Shown one piece after another: positions 24,875 through 32,491 of a stretch of DNA of 37,085 nucleotides. The stretch covers positions 1-37,085 of the forward strand of contig NZ_KQ947395.1 in the NCBI RefSeq assembly GCF_001484965.1, given 5' to 3'. Both the position numbers and the translations under genes were made by a program. This DNA is from Shouchella shacheensis. GTDB lineage: Bacteria; Bacillota; Bacilli; Bacillales; Bacillaceae_D. The notes beneath the pieces are model-generated. The model was not told where the DNA came from. It made no database searches and was given only the letters and a program-made list of their open reading frames with translations. Position 1 is the first letter of the stretch, and each line of letters opens with the position of its first letter.

Positions 24875-24885
24875 GGAGGAGCGCT

Positions 24886-25098
24886 ATGGATAACAAAGAA
24901 ACATTCATGCGCTATCGTGGGCGCATCGTTGGACTCGTTTCAGCCATCATTTTCAGCCTGCTTTTCTTGACCGTGGGGTTGGGCTATGCCATTGCAATAA
25001 CGATTTTTGTCCTCATTGGTTTTTTGGTTGGAAAGTGGTTTGATCGTGATTTGGATATAGGTTCATACATCGAGGCGCTGTTTGATCGGCGTCGATAG
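24886..25098 (+). CDS. DUF2273 small membrane protein of the asp23 operon
   Basis: A 70-residue protein with two hydrophobic segments (about residues 13-31 and 33-47) joined by a short turn, and a C-terminal FDRDLDIGSYIEALFDRR tail. DUF2273 proteins (often YloU-neighbour type) sit between amaP and asp23 in many Firmicutes and are thought to help form or localise the Asp23 membrane complex. The start is ATG 24886 behind AAGGAGGAGCGCT. Confidence 0.85.
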   Translation: MDNKETFMRYRGRIVGLVSAIIFSLLFLTVGLGYAIAITIFVLIGFLVGKWFDRDLDIGSYIEALFDRRR

Positions 25099-25139
25099 AA
25101 ACAGTCATCATTAAATTCAAAAAAAGGGAGAGATTTTTC

Positions 25140-25607
25140 ATGGCAACTAATGTACGTTCTACTGAAAAAACAAGTGGTCAGATAGAAAGAGAACAAGGTG
25201 AACAACAGGAGCAGAATCAAAATCGGGAGCGCTTGACCTTTGACGATGAAGTCATTAAGAAGATCACAGCTCTCGCAACAAATGAAATTAACGGCATTCT
25301 TGGGATGAGTGGAAGCATGTTCGAAGGGATTCAAGAGACATTTGGCAGGGATGAGAAAATCACGAAGGGCATTCACGCCGATGTAGGAGAAAAGCAAGTA
25401 GCCATAGACATTGAAGTATTCGTGGAGTACGGGCAAAATATTCCAGACATTTATAAGAATGTCAAAGAAAGTGTGAGCCGGAACCTTAAAACGATGACAG
25501 GCTTGGAGTTAGTGGAATTTAACATGAATGTTGATAATGTGTTCACTCGTGAAGAGTATGAAGAGAATAAGTCTGGTTCGAGTTCTAGCAGCGGTCGAGT
25601 GGAGTAA
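25140..25607 (+). CDS. asp23: Asp23/Gls24 family envelope stress response protein
   Basis: A 155-residue protein of the Asp23/Gls24 (YloU/YqhY) family. The N-terminus is a Gln/Glu/Arg-rich segment (about 1-35). The core (FDDEVIKKITALATNEINGILGMSG, then GEKQVAIDIEVFVEYGQNIPDIYKNVKESVSRNLKTMTGLELVEFNMNV split over the domain) carries the usual family pattern. A Ser/Gly tail follows. It acts at the membrane with AmaP and DUF2273 during cell-wall stress. ATG 25140 has AAAGGGAGAG upstream. It is the last gene of the operon, closed by a hairpin at 25630. Confidence 0.92.
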   Translation: MATNVRSTEKTSGQIEREQGEQQEQNQNRERLTFDDEVIKKITALATNEINGILGMSGSMFEGIQETFGRDEKITKGIHADVGEKQVAIDIEVFVEYGQNIPDIYKNVKESVSRNLKTMTGLELVEFNMNVDNVFTREEYEENKSGSSSSSGRVE

Positions 25608-25629
25608 AGGAAAATACAACGGTGGAAAG

Positions 25630-25659
25630 AGCTCATGAGAATTCACTCGTGAGCTTTTT
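25630..25659 (+). terminator. Terminator of the asp23 operon
   Basis: AGCTCATGAG (25630-25639) pairs with CTCGTGAGCT (25646-25655) with one G-U pair, then a T-run. Confidence 0.85.
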
Positions 25660-26190
25660 GTGTTGAGAACGGCCGTCTCCCCGCTTATTTTTTTCTCGCA
25701 AACCGGTTCTTTCCTACACGAATAGTATCAGAATGAACCAACGGATGTTTTGGGTTGTTTTATAGAGGCAGGTCCTACACTTAGATTTCCAGCAACCTTT
25801 TTACCACCCTGTTAAATCTCTCAGCATTAAATGGTGACACCATTCGATAAGAGTCCCCATCATTTGTGGATGAAAGACAGAGCCTCCAACGATTTTTTCG
25901 ATATTTGTATACGCTCACAACCCCTATTGCTATCCCAGTTCCCGAAACAGATTCTCATCCACGGCATAACCGAACGCATCAGCTTCGTCATCTCCTGAAC
26001 CTCTGTCCCAATTTCTAAGCAATACCATTGGAAACACGAGAACAAAAGAAGCATGATTGGCGGGCTCTTTAGACGGCCCCGGCCCTATCTAACAACTGGG
26101 TACAGGTAACCAAGGTCTAGTCTTTCGCGAGTTATCCCCCAAGAGTCCAAACACTTTCTCCCTTTTGACATACTTTGTTAGGAACAGAGA
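25660..26190. other. Intergenic region with a probable decayed minus-strand gene
   Basis: No intact gene with a ribosome binding site is visible in these 530 bases. A protein-like minus-strand fragment (25930-26082) is listed separately. Confidence 0.4.
25930..26082 (-). pseudogene. Decayed fragment, perhaps of a transposase
   Basis: On the minus strand a stop-free stretch reads GPSKEPANHASFVLVFPMVL, then NWDRGSGDDEADAFGYAVDE and NLFRELG before a stop at 25930. It begins straight after an in-frame stop and has no start codon with a site. The alternating hydrophobic strand and acidic region look like real former coding sequence, and sequence further downstream in other frames also looks protein-like. 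I could not identify the parent family; a transposase is only a guess. Confidence 0.3.
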
Positions 26191-26209
26191 AAGGGAGGAG
26201 GAATGCCGA

Positions 26210-26317
26210 ATGTATGGTGGAACAGGTGCAGGTGGAGGCAGAGGCTTTGCTCTCATCGTTGTTTTGTTTATCCTGCTTATTATCGTAGGAGCTGCTTATG
26301 TTGGTGGAGGATACTAG
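26210..26317 (+). CDS. yjcZ: YjcZ-family sporulation micro-protein
   Basis: A 35-residue protein: a glycine-rich start ([13 protein letters not shown]), a single hydrophobic segment ([18 protein letters not shown]) and GGGY at the end. This is the typical YjcZ/YhcO-type sporulation membrane micro-protein of Bacillus. ATG 26210 has AGGGAGGAGG 9 bases upstream. The longer frame starting at 26203 reads through the gene in another frame and gives an unlikely Trp/Arg/Cys-rich protein, so I reject it. A terminator follows within 30 bases. Function is unknown; expression during sporulation is expected from the family. Confidence 0.85.
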   Translation: MYGGTGAGGGRGFALIVVLFILLIIVGAAYVGGGY

Positions 26318-26342
26318 AGTATGCTGACCAGAAGATAAAAGA

Positions 26343-26382
26343 AGGGCTTGTAGACGTTGAACTGTCTGCAAGCTCTTTTTTG
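26343..26382 (+). terminator. Terminator of yjcZ
   Basis: AGGGCTTGTAGAC pairs with GTCTGCAAGCTCT with two wobble pairs, followed by TTTTTT. Confidence 0.75.
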
Positions 26383-26690
26383 GGCTTAGAAAAAGCGAAA
26401 AACAGCTATATAACTAAAGTTTCGAATGAAGCTACTCCTATCGGTATGAGCGCTCCTCTTGCCGAATGAGGCTCAATCCCTGCTGAGAATAGCTGCAGGT
26501 AATTCCGTTATACCAGCAGGTGATTGTACATTGTATATCCGAAACATTTTGAGAAAAGCGAAGATTTGGTACCGGTAACTCGTACACGTTTTAAGTGGAG
26601 CGTTGTCATGCCCATGCTGATTACTCAAACATTTCTGTTAGACGGACACGGCCCACACTAAAAAGGAAGCAAAGTATTTTGGTTTATTGT
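26383..26690. other. Intergenic stretch without recognisable features
   Basis: About 300 bases before the ZinT promoter. I see no credible reading frame, RNA gene or repeat. Confidence 0.4.
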
Positions 26691-26691
26691 G

Positions 26692-26720
26692 TTGACAGTG
26701 AGAAAGAATTTCTATATCGT
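26692..26720 (+). promoter_or_regulatory. Sigma-A promoter of the ZinT gene
   Basis: TTGACA (26692-26697) and TATCGT (26715-26720) are separated by 17 bases. The -10 hexamer is 4 of 6. The Zur box starts directly downstream, a position suited to repression. Confidence 0.6.
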
Positions 26721-26722
26721 AT

Positions 26723-26743
26723 AAAACGTAATTATTACGATTT
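26723..26743 (+). promoter_or_regulatory. Zur box (zinc uptake repressor operator)
   Basis: The inverted repeat CGTAATTATTACG (26727-26739) with AAAA before and ATTT after almost exactly matches the Bacillus Zur operator AAATCGTAATNATTACGATTT, with one mismatch. It overlaps the transcription start region of the ZinT gene, so the gene should be repressed when zinc is plentiful. Confidence 0.85.
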
Positions 26744-26760
26744 ATAAAGGAGTGTTGTAA

Positions 26761-27492
26761 ATGAAAGGTTCTGTTCAAAGAGGAGTAAGCATTTTAGCAA
26801 TTAGTTCACTACTAGCAGCGTGTCAAGCCGCAGGTATAGAAGAGGATTCTCTTGAATCTGGAGGAGATGAGCAAACATCAACTAGTAGTACAGAGGAAAG
26901 CGAGGGTACTCATGATGATCATAGTCACGATCATGATGAGGAGAGCCAAAGAATTTATGAGGGACATTTTGAAGATAGTGAAGTGAAGGATCGCACACTT
27001 TCTGATTGGAGTGGAGATTGGCAATCCGTTTATCCTTATTTACAAGAGGGAACATTAGATGAAGTTTTTGTTCATAAAGCAGGTGAAGAAGGTAGCGACA
27101 TGACGGCTGAAGAATATAAGGACTACTATGAAGTAGGGTATGAAACAGACGTTGACCGTATTGTCATTGAAGAGAATCATGTCACTTTCTTCCAAGATGA
27201 AGAAGAGTATACGGGGGAGTACGTTTATGACGGTTATGAAATTTTAACGTATGATGCTGGAAATAAAGGAGCCAGGTATAGTTTTAAATTAGCTGAAGGC
27301 GAAGTTATGGAAAAGCTACCTCAATACATTCAATTTAGTGACCATCATATCTTCCCGACTGAATCGCACCATTTTCACCTTTACTGGGGGGACGATCGTG
27401 AAGAATTGTTAGATGAAGTCACTAACTGGCCTACTTATTACCCATTTGAAATGGATGACCATGAGATTGTACATGAGATGACTGCACATTAA
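26761..27492 (+). CDS. zinT: ZinT-family zinc-binding lipoprotein
   Basis: A 243-residue lipoprotein. The signal peptide ends in a lipobox LAAC with Cys21. A Ser/Glu/Asp-rich linker with a His-rich zinc-catching stretch (HDDHSHDHDE, about residues 51-60) follows. Residues about 70-243 are the ZinT (YodA) lipocalin-like domain: LSDWSGDWQSVYPYL, MTAEEYKDYY, TDVDRIVIEENHVTF, YSFKL, and the conserved histidines in QFSDHHIFPTESHHFHLYWG. ZinT binds zinc and passes it to a ZnuABC importer; here no importer gene is adjacent. In many Bacillus the domain is fused to ZnuA; this is the free form. The Zur box upstream supports the zinc role. Confidence 0.92.
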   Translation: MKGSVQRGVSILAISSLLAACQAAGIEEDSLESGGDEQTSTSSTEESEGTHDDHSHDHDEESQRIYEGHFEDSEVKDRTLSDWSGDWQSVYPYLQEGTLDEVFVHKAGEEGSDMTAEEYKDYYEVGYETDVDRIVIEENHVTFFQDEEEYTGEYVYDGYEILTYDAGNKGARYSFKLAEGEVMEKLPQYIQFSDHHIFPTESHHFHLYWGDDREELLDEVTNWPTYYPFEMDDHEIVHEMTAH

Positions 27493-27666
27493 TTCCGAAC
27501 GTGAGTATGAAAACCATGCAATTCATGACTCTAAATTCGGTTGTGGGTTTGAGGATTTAATCGCGGCGAAGGGAGGAAGCAAGAGCTGACAACAGCTGTT
27601 ATCTGAATGAAAAATATCCCTTGTTAACCATGCATGAGGAAATCCTGGATTTAACCCTAGACATTT

Positions 27667-27707
27667 AAGATTGCTTAAAGCCCTTGTTGGCTTAAGCAAT
27701 CTTTTTT
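27667..27707 (+). terminator. Terminator downstream of the ZinT gene
   Basis: AAGATTGCTTAA (27667-27678) pairs with TTAAGCAATCTT (27692-27703), a perfect 12-bp stem, then TTTT. It lies 175 bases after the stop codon and just before the convergent DUF3231 gene's end. Confidence 0.75.
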
Positions 27708-27724
27708 GACTGAAAACCGCATTG

Positions 27725-28276
27725 TTAATTGCTTTTCGGTAATCCTGGCGGAGAATAATACGGTGGAACTTTAATCCACCCGCGCTTCCGCATAGCGGTT
27801 TTTAACTTCATGCCGTACATCGCCTTTTCCGATTGCAATTCTGTCCACATTAAGCCAATGTCACTTCTGATGGATTGGCTCAAATTCGTGGCACACATCG
27901 TAATATTGGTGGCCACTTTGACTGATATCACATTGGCAATTTCATAATCCGTCGTTTTTACGCCAAGAGGCACGCTATTCGGATCAGAAGGTGGCTTGTG
28001 CTCCGAAGAACGAGATAACGGGATGCCTTCTTTCAACATGAAAGTCTCCACGCGCTTCAATTGCGATTCGCCTAATTTCTTTGCCTCCTCCGTTAGTTGT
28101 ATTAATTCGTCATCCATGGTTGTGTTTAAAGCAGTTTCCAAAATTGGAAGTTCTTCTGCCAATGTTGAGAAATACAGCCAGCACCCGTAGGCCTCGCCAA
28201 TATGGGGAGGGTTCTTTGGTTCGTTGTCCATCGTTGTTTTCACATAGTCTCTTAAAACTTCAAAAACATTTGCCAT
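27725..28276 (-). CDS. DUF3231 family protein, single-domain form
   Basis: A 183-residue protein. ATG 28276 is used, with AAAGGTGTG 8 bases upstream; an in-frame GTG 9 bases earlier overlaps this site. The helical pattern (IGEAYGCWLYFSTLAEELPILETALNTTMDDEL, TEEAKKLGESQLKRVETFMLKEGIPL, VISVKVATNITMCATNLSQSIRSDIG split across the length) fits DUF3231, a CotF-related ferritin-like bundle. The C-terminus is a basic Pro-rich tail (WIKVPPYYSPPGLP). It is about half as long as the two-domain protein at 19592. Function unknown, often linked to spores by annotation. Confidence 0.78.
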   Translation of the reverse strand: MANVFEVLRDYVKTTMDNEPKNPPHIGEAYGCWLYFSTLAEELPILETALNTTMDDELIQLTEEAKKLGESQLKRVETFMLKEGIPLSRSSEHKPPSDPNSVPLGVKTTDYEIANVISVKVATNITMCATNLSQSIRSDIGLMWTELQSEKAMYGMKLKTAMRKRGWIKVPPYYSPPGLPKSN

Positions 28277-28359
28277 GACGTTCACACCTTTGTTTAGGAC
28301 TTTATACTTAAAATGGCGTGTGAGCAGAAAAATATACTCATTGGAGGGAGAAAGAGGGG

Positions 28360-28398
28360 CCTGTCTGTTCCAAAGATGGATGAACAGACGGGTTTTTT
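28360..28398 (+). terminator. Plus-strand terminator without an evident gene
   Basis: CCTGTCTGTTC (28360-28370) pairs with GAACAGACGGG (28382-28392), followed by TTTTTT. On the plus strand no gene precedes it (the DUF3231 gene points the other way), so it may end a short untranslated RNA beginning near 28290. Confidence 0.6.
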
Positions 28399-28520
28399 GT
28401 CTAGCTCCGGCGGGTAGGAGCTTCGAGATTTTTCGCCCCGATAACGAAATCCAAAGGTGGGATATCTTTTATCGGGTCTCAAAAATTCTCGCTCCTGAAC
28501 AACCCGCCTGCGCTTTTCTT
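28399..28520 (+). repeat. Structured intergenic repeat, tandem copy 1
   Basis: A 122-base unit with head GTCTAGCTCCGGCGGGT and tail CTCCTGAACAACCCGCC, so its ends are inverted repeats (GGCGGGT..AGGAGC with GCTCCT..ACCCGCC). An internal palindromic CCCGATAA...TTATCGGG pair is also present. The next 120 bases are a second copy with about 90 percent identity by eye. Confidence 0.8.
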
Positions 28521-28640
28521 GTCTAGCTCTGACGGGTAGGAGTGCGGGATTTTTCGCCCCGATAACGAAATCCAAAGGCGGGATATCTTTTATCGGGTCT
28601 CCAAAATTCTCGCTCCTGAACAACCCGCCTGCTTTCCCTA
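28521..28640 (+). repeat. Structured intergenic repeat, tandem copy 2
   Basis: A second copy of the preceding 122-base unit, in the same orientation. Differences cluster near the head (CTGACGGGTAGGAGTGCGGG); the body from TTTTTCGCCCCGATAACG onward is almost unchanged. It runs right up to the stop codon of the yjcD-like gene (28638-28640). Confidence 0.8.
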
Positions 28641-30995
28641 AGTAGAGGCCATTTGCGTACGCTCTTTTCGTTTCATTTCCCGGACAAAGCGCGAGGGCTG
28701 CGTCTTTTTCCCTCGATAAAAGAAAGGAACGGAAATCGCGAGCTCTTCTCTCGCGCGTGTCATTGCGACATACATGAGCCGGCGCTCCTCTTCAAGGGGC
28801 CCGTCATCGCCCTCGCGCCAGGCATCCAGTGCATAATCGTGGGGGAGGGAACCTTCAACGCCACCGATGATATAGACGTGCTTGTACTCGAGGCCTTTCG
28901 CCCGGTGGATCGTCATAAGCTGCACACCATTTTCGTTGACAGGCTCCTCGCGTTTTTCCTGATGTTTGGCGATCATATGGTCGACGTGGGCGATGAAGGC
29001 TTCGACAGAATCAAACTGCCGGGCGATCACTTTCAGGTGCCGCAAATCATCGCTTCCTTTTTCCATCTTGTTGCCTTCCTGTCCCTGCTTTTTGACGTAA
29101 TCCTTCAAACCAAGCTTTTGTTCAATCGTTGTAAGTGCTGCTTCCGGGTGAGCATGACGAAGCTTACGGCACTCGGCAGGAAGGCCTTGCAGTTTCTTCT
29201 TTTGAAAGGCGGGCAGCCCTTCAAGCTTTGGCAGTGCTTCTAGCAACGTTGAACCAGCCTGGAGCTGAATCATCTGAACGTCTCGAACGCGGTCTCGTTT
29301 AATAAAAAGCGCGGATAACAGGTCGCTCATGACCTCGCTTTTCTCCTCATTAAAAGCAATGCGCAAAAACGAGAGCGCTGCTCGAATCATTTTTCGTTCA
29401 TAAAAACTGGCAAAGTCACTGTCGACCGTGAAAGGAATGGAGGAATCTGTCAGTCGCTCCACGACCGCACGCGCGGCTACATTTGTTCGGTAGAGAATTG
29501 CGAAATCCGCAGGCGTCTCTCCCCTTTCCAACCTTTCTTTCAAGTCAGAGACAATCATCGTCGCCTCCTCTTCTTCATCGTAGGGGTAAAAGAGAGTTGG
29601 CGAGAGCTTGGATGAATGCTGCGCCCGTAATTCTTTGCTGAGTCGTTTTTTGTTTGTGCGTACGACACGGTTGGCGCTTGCGACGACCTCATGACTTGAA
29701 CGGTAATTTTCGTTTAAGACGACCGTTTTTGCCTTAGGATAGGAGGCGCGAAAGGAACGAATATAGCTTGGGTCACTGCCACGAAAGCCGTAAATCGACT
29801 GATCATCGTCCCCGACGACGCACATGTTTTGCTGGGGATGGGCGAGTAGCTGAACAAGCTGAAATTGAATCTTGTTAATATCCTGAAACTCATCAATCGC
29901 CATATAAGCAAAGCGTTCCTGGTACCGTTTGAGGAGCTCTTCGTTTGACTTGAGCATGTCATAGCAGCCTGTAAGCATGTCATCAAAATCAAACGATCCA
30001 TTCGCAAGACGCATCTCCTCATAGCGTTTGTAGAGATAAGAGCTTCGTTCTTCAAAAATGTCCTTCGGCTTGACCTTTTTGGGGGAAAGAAGGTGATTTT
30101 TCCACCAGCTAATTTGAGTGAGCGCCTGATCAAAGGCAAATTCCTTCTCCTCTAAATCAATTTCCCGACCCGCTTCTTTGACAAGCTGAAGCCGTTGCCA
30201 ATCGGCTTTCAAAAGGCGTGTGGAGTGCCAACGGTCAGGTTCGTGATGCATCAACATTTTGTAAAACAGGGAGTGAAAGGTGCTGATCACCAGCCGAGAG
30301 ACATCTTGGGAATCGAGCCCCGGGTAATGGCGCATGCGCTCTTTCAACTCTCTGGCAGCTTTCGCTGTGAAGGTAACAAGCACCATTTTAGAAGCGGGAA
30401 TGGCTTTTTCTGCAAGCATAAAAGCGGCCCGACTTGTAAGCACCCGCGTTTTCCCACTGCCTGCTCCGGCAAGAACGAGGAGCGGGCCCTCTGTTGTCTG
30501 CACTGCTTCCCATTGAGCATCATCTAGAAATGTGTTCGCATCGGCAAGCCTTTGCCGGTATGAGTCGCTTGAAGGTTGAACCTGTGTTTGCGCCCGATTT
30601 TTGAAGGCAGGGAGGTCCTCGATCCTCTCAGGTTTGTGCCAGCTCACCTCTTGGTGTTCACCGCCCTCGATTCCACGCCGCGTCGGTAGTTTAAAGCCGT
30701 GAACCGTTGTTGCTGCTACTTCCTTTTTACTCGTTATGATCTGCTCCTCCATGGCCGCTACCTCCTTGTCACAGGATAGAGTCGTGGACGGGTGAATGAA
30801 CGCTGGTTCATGATAAATGGAAAGCAACATTTTCAGAGGTTTCCCACAGTGAGGACAGGTAACTTGTCCATGTTTGCTCGCGGTATATAGCTTGTGCCAC
30901 TTGTCCCGACCATAGGTCGGCAAGTGCACCGGGTGGTTTTGATAAAGTGCAGTCTTCATAGGTGTTGGCTGCCGGAGACTCGTGACTTCAGTCAT
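28638..30995 (-). CDS. yjcD: YjcD-like UvrD/Rep-family DNA helicase
   Basis: A superfamily 1 helicase of 785 codons, or 773 from ATG 30959. Helicase motifs in order: LAGAGSGKTR (Walker A, about residues 177-186), TFTAKAARELKER (Ia), DEFQDINK (II), VVGDDDQSIYGFRGS (III), VLNENYRSS (IV), TIHRAKGLEYKHV (V) and YVAMTRAREEL (VI). Residues 40-90 carry a CPHCGKPL mini-zinc-like motif, as in B. subtilis YjcD (759 residues). The native start is probably ATG 30959, but its ribosome binding site now lies beyond the IscB element (near 32495). The ATG at 30995 overlaps the iscB stop codon (ATGACTGA), which would add 12 residues encoded by the element's end. Confidence 0.9.
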   Translation of the reverse strand: MTEVTSLRQPTPMKTALYQNHPVHLPTYGRDKWHKLYTASKHGQVTCPHCGKPLKMLLSIYHEPAFIHPSTTLSCDKEVAAMEEQIITSKKEVAATTVHGFKLPTRRGIEGGEHQEVSWHKPERIEDLPAFKNRAQTQVQPSSDSYRQRLADANTFLDDAQWEAVQTTEGPLLVLAGAGSGKTRVLTSRAAFMLAEKAIPASKMVLVTFTAKAARELKERMRHYPGLDSQDVSRLVISTFHSLFYKMLMHHEPDRWHSTRLLKADWQRLQLVKEAGREIDLEEKEFAFDQALTQISWWKNHLLSPKKVKPKDIFEERSSYLYKRYEEMRLANGSFDFDDMLTGCYDMLKSNEELLKRYQERFAYMAIDEFQDINKIQFQLVQLLAHPQQNMCVVGDDDQSIYGFRGSDPSYIRSFRASYPKAKTVVLNENYRSSHEVVASANRVVRTNKKRLSKELRAQHSSKLSPTLFYPYDEEEEATMIVSDLKERLERGETPADFAILYRTNVAARAVVERLTDSSIPFTVDSDFASFYERKMIRAALSFLRIAFNEEKSEVMSDLLSALFIKRDRVRDVQMIQLQAGSTLLEALPKLEGLPAFQKKKLQGLPAECRKLRHAHPEAALTTIEQKLGLKDYVKKQGQEGNKMEKGSDDLRHLKVIARQFDSVEAFIAHVDHMIAKHQEKREEPVNENGVQLMTIHRAKGLEYKHVYIIGGVEGSLPHDYALDAWREGDDGPLEEERRLMYVAMTRAREELAISVPFFYRGKKTQPSRFVREMKRKERTQMAST

Positions 30996-31005
30996 GCGAG
31001 GAGTC
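30977..31005 (-). repeat. Right-end hairpin of the IscB element
   Basis: An imperfect palindrome (GACTC, GTGACT ... AGTCAT, GAGTC) sits across the iscB stop codon and the codons that open the yjcD-like frame. Similar subterminal hairpins are recognised by IS200/IS605 Y1 transposases. Confidence 0.6.
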
Positions 31006-32256
31006 GGCGGCTTTCACTTCCTTTCTCCTTATTCTGAGTTGTACTAACAACGTATTGGCCTTCTCGACCACATGTAACTTCTTAAAACTAGCGCTTTTAT
31101 GAATTGATTCGCCTTCTAGTGTTCTTAAATCAAAGTATCCGGACTTTCTTCTTCCGAAAACAAAACATTCTTTGCCGCCAAAAAGTACCCTGTCGAAAAT
31201 TTGAAAGCCTTTGACGTACGTCTCTGCTTTATTGCTTTTACGAGTTCCCCCCTTATTGATCGTAAATTTATGAAGTTGGCGATTGTTTTCTCTCACCTGC
31301 TTGAATAGATAAGAGTTTCTGCTTACTTTTGCTAGAGGGTTTCCACTAATACAACGGGCATCAACGGCATGGTCTTTTTCTAAACCACTCATAATCCGTG
31401 TACTCTTTGTTTGGAATCCATATGTCCATCTAAGGTGTGGGTATATTTCTTTGCCTTTGTTATAGATAAACCACCGCATAGCCGTCATCTGAGAAGCATC
31501 TCTTAACGTTGCGGATTTACGCTTGAACAAATGCTCTTTGCCCTGTCTATGAATTTCTTTATGGCAAGTTTCGCATAGGCAGAGCAAATTGTCTGGGCTG
31601 TCTCCACCTGTCCGTCTGGACTCGATATGATGAACATTTAAGATATTATCTTTCTTCTTCCCTTTGCAATATTGGCAGATATGCTGATCTCTGAACAATA
31701 CATATTCGCGTATATTCCAAAACCCAAGCTGGTCGCCTTTCTGATATAAGTCACCACTAATAGAAGGATTCTTGATTTTTTGCGTATCAAACTGAGCCAC
31801 TTCAATAATTATGTTTTTAACTGGCAATAGGGTGTGTACGAGGTTTACGACTTTTAAATGAATATTCACCTTGTTCTGTACAGAAGGAGCTAACCACCCT
31901 TGATCTTTCTTGCGATTAAGAAATCGTGGTTGGCGGTAGCGAGTTTTACGGCTTCTTCTAACAGATCGTGCAGAGCGTCTTGTCGCTAACAACTCTTGAA
32001 TATCCGTTCGGAGTTTCACCTCTCCCTCGAACAACACATTGTCTTCGGTTGTCGCAGACAATCCTATATTCTTCGTACCGGCATCGACACCAAGAGAAAT
32101 GTCTTGTTTGTTCTCCCCTGTTGGGTATTGTAACTGGACGGTGAAAGGGGTAAGCTTGTAAACGTTCGCTTTCCCTTGTTTTAACAACTTCTTTGCCTTT
32201 TGTGGGGTTGTTGGCATTAATGGTTCTTTTCGTTGATTAATGACGTAGACTCTCAA
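30988..32256 (-). CDS. iscB: IscB, RNA-guided RuvC-HNH nuclease (OMEGA system)
   Basis: A 422-residue IscB, the family from which Cas9 descended. The start is TTG 32256 with GAGGAGG upstream. Residues 11-16 carry the PLMP-domain signature (EPLMPT). RuvC-I is GVDAGTKNIG with Asp58; an Arg-rich bridge helix follows at about 93-112 (RRSARSVRRSRKTRYRQPRF); RuvC-II has Glu152 in IIIEVAQFD. The HNH domain spans about 185-240 with VHHIESRRTGG (His209, His210) and zinc pairs Cys194/Cys197 and Cys228/Cys231. RuvC-III is KDHAVDARCI with Asp299. All catalytic residues appear intact. It cuts DNA at sites chosen by an omega RNA encoded just upstream and helps retain the element. Its stop overlaps the start of the yjcD-like frame by 8 bases. 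Confidence 0.95.
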   Translation of the reverse strand: MRVYVINQRKEPLMPTTPQKAKKLLKQGKANVYKLTPFTVQLQYPTGENKQDISLGVDAGTKNIGLSATTEDNVLFEGEVKLRTDIQELLATRRSARSVRRSRKTRYRQPRFLNRKKDQGWLAPSVQNKVNIHLKVVNLVHTLLPVKNIIIEVAQFDTQKIKNPSISGDLYQKGDQLGFWNIREYVLFRDQHICQYCKGKKKDNILNVHHIESRRTGGDSPDNLLCLCETCHKEIHRQGKEHLFKRKSATLRDASQMTAMRWFIYNKGKEIYPHLRWTYGFQTKSTRIMSGLEKDHAVDARCISGNPLAKVSRNSYLFKQVRENNRQLHKFTINKGGTRKSNKAETYVKGFQIFDRVLFGGKECFVFGRRKSGYFDLRTLEGESIHKSASFKKLHVVEKANTLLVQLRIRRKEVKAADSSHD

Positions 32257-32487
32257 GTTACGTCCTCCTCTTATAGAGTTAGCTGCTCTTCGTCAATGTT
32301 GGAAGGGTTTTTGACACCAATCACACCGTCCCTACCCGTCAGGACTTTTAATGATTGGCAACAGTGGCATAGAGCTAGAGCTGGCACTCTATGGTGTTAT
32401 GACCCAACCAACGTAGCTCACATTGAGCTTAGACTAGTCAATAAGGGACTTTTTCAAGCCCGCGACTTATAGTCGTGGGTTATTGAC
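32257..32487 (-). ncRNA. Putative omega RNA scaffold of the IscB element
   Basis: In IscB systems the guide RNA is encoded upstream of iscB, with the guide at its 5' end and the scaffold reading toward the gene. Here the 230 bases upstream of iscB have no gene and fold well: an outer GTCAATAA/TTATTGAC stem, an inner CCCACGACT/AGTCGCGGG hairpin, an AGCTCA/TGAGCT hairpin near 32414-32428, and others. Guide bases would come from the flank just beyond 32487, i.e. the 16 or so bases 32488-32503 read on the minus strand. Ends and folding are inferred. Confidence 0.65.
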
Positions 32488-32491
32488 AGTT

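Larger units (their letters stand above)
30965..32487 (-). mobile_element. IscB-type (IS200/IS605-like) element without TnpA
   Basis: An element of roughly 1.5 kb holding one gene, iscB, and its upstream RNA region. The iscB-downstream end carries a palindrome (30977-31005: GACTCGTGACT TC AGTCATGCGAGGAGTC), typical of the right-end hairpin of this group. The other end has an outer stem (GTCAATAA 32437-32444 with TTATTGAC 32480-32487) around a 9-bp hairpin (32459-32479). No tnpA gene is present, so movement would need a Y1 transposase in trans. The exact ends are inferred from the hairpins, not from an empty site. Confidence 0.75.

Noticed and set aside
26203-26469. 88-codon frame covering the yjcZ gene
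   Set aside because: It gives an improbable Trp/Arg/Cys-rich product and uses another frame; the 35-residue YjcZ-type gene at 26210 explains the site and spacing better.
28653-29243. 196-codon plus-strand frame within yjcD
   Set aside because: It is antisense to clear helicase motifs and has no supporting start region.
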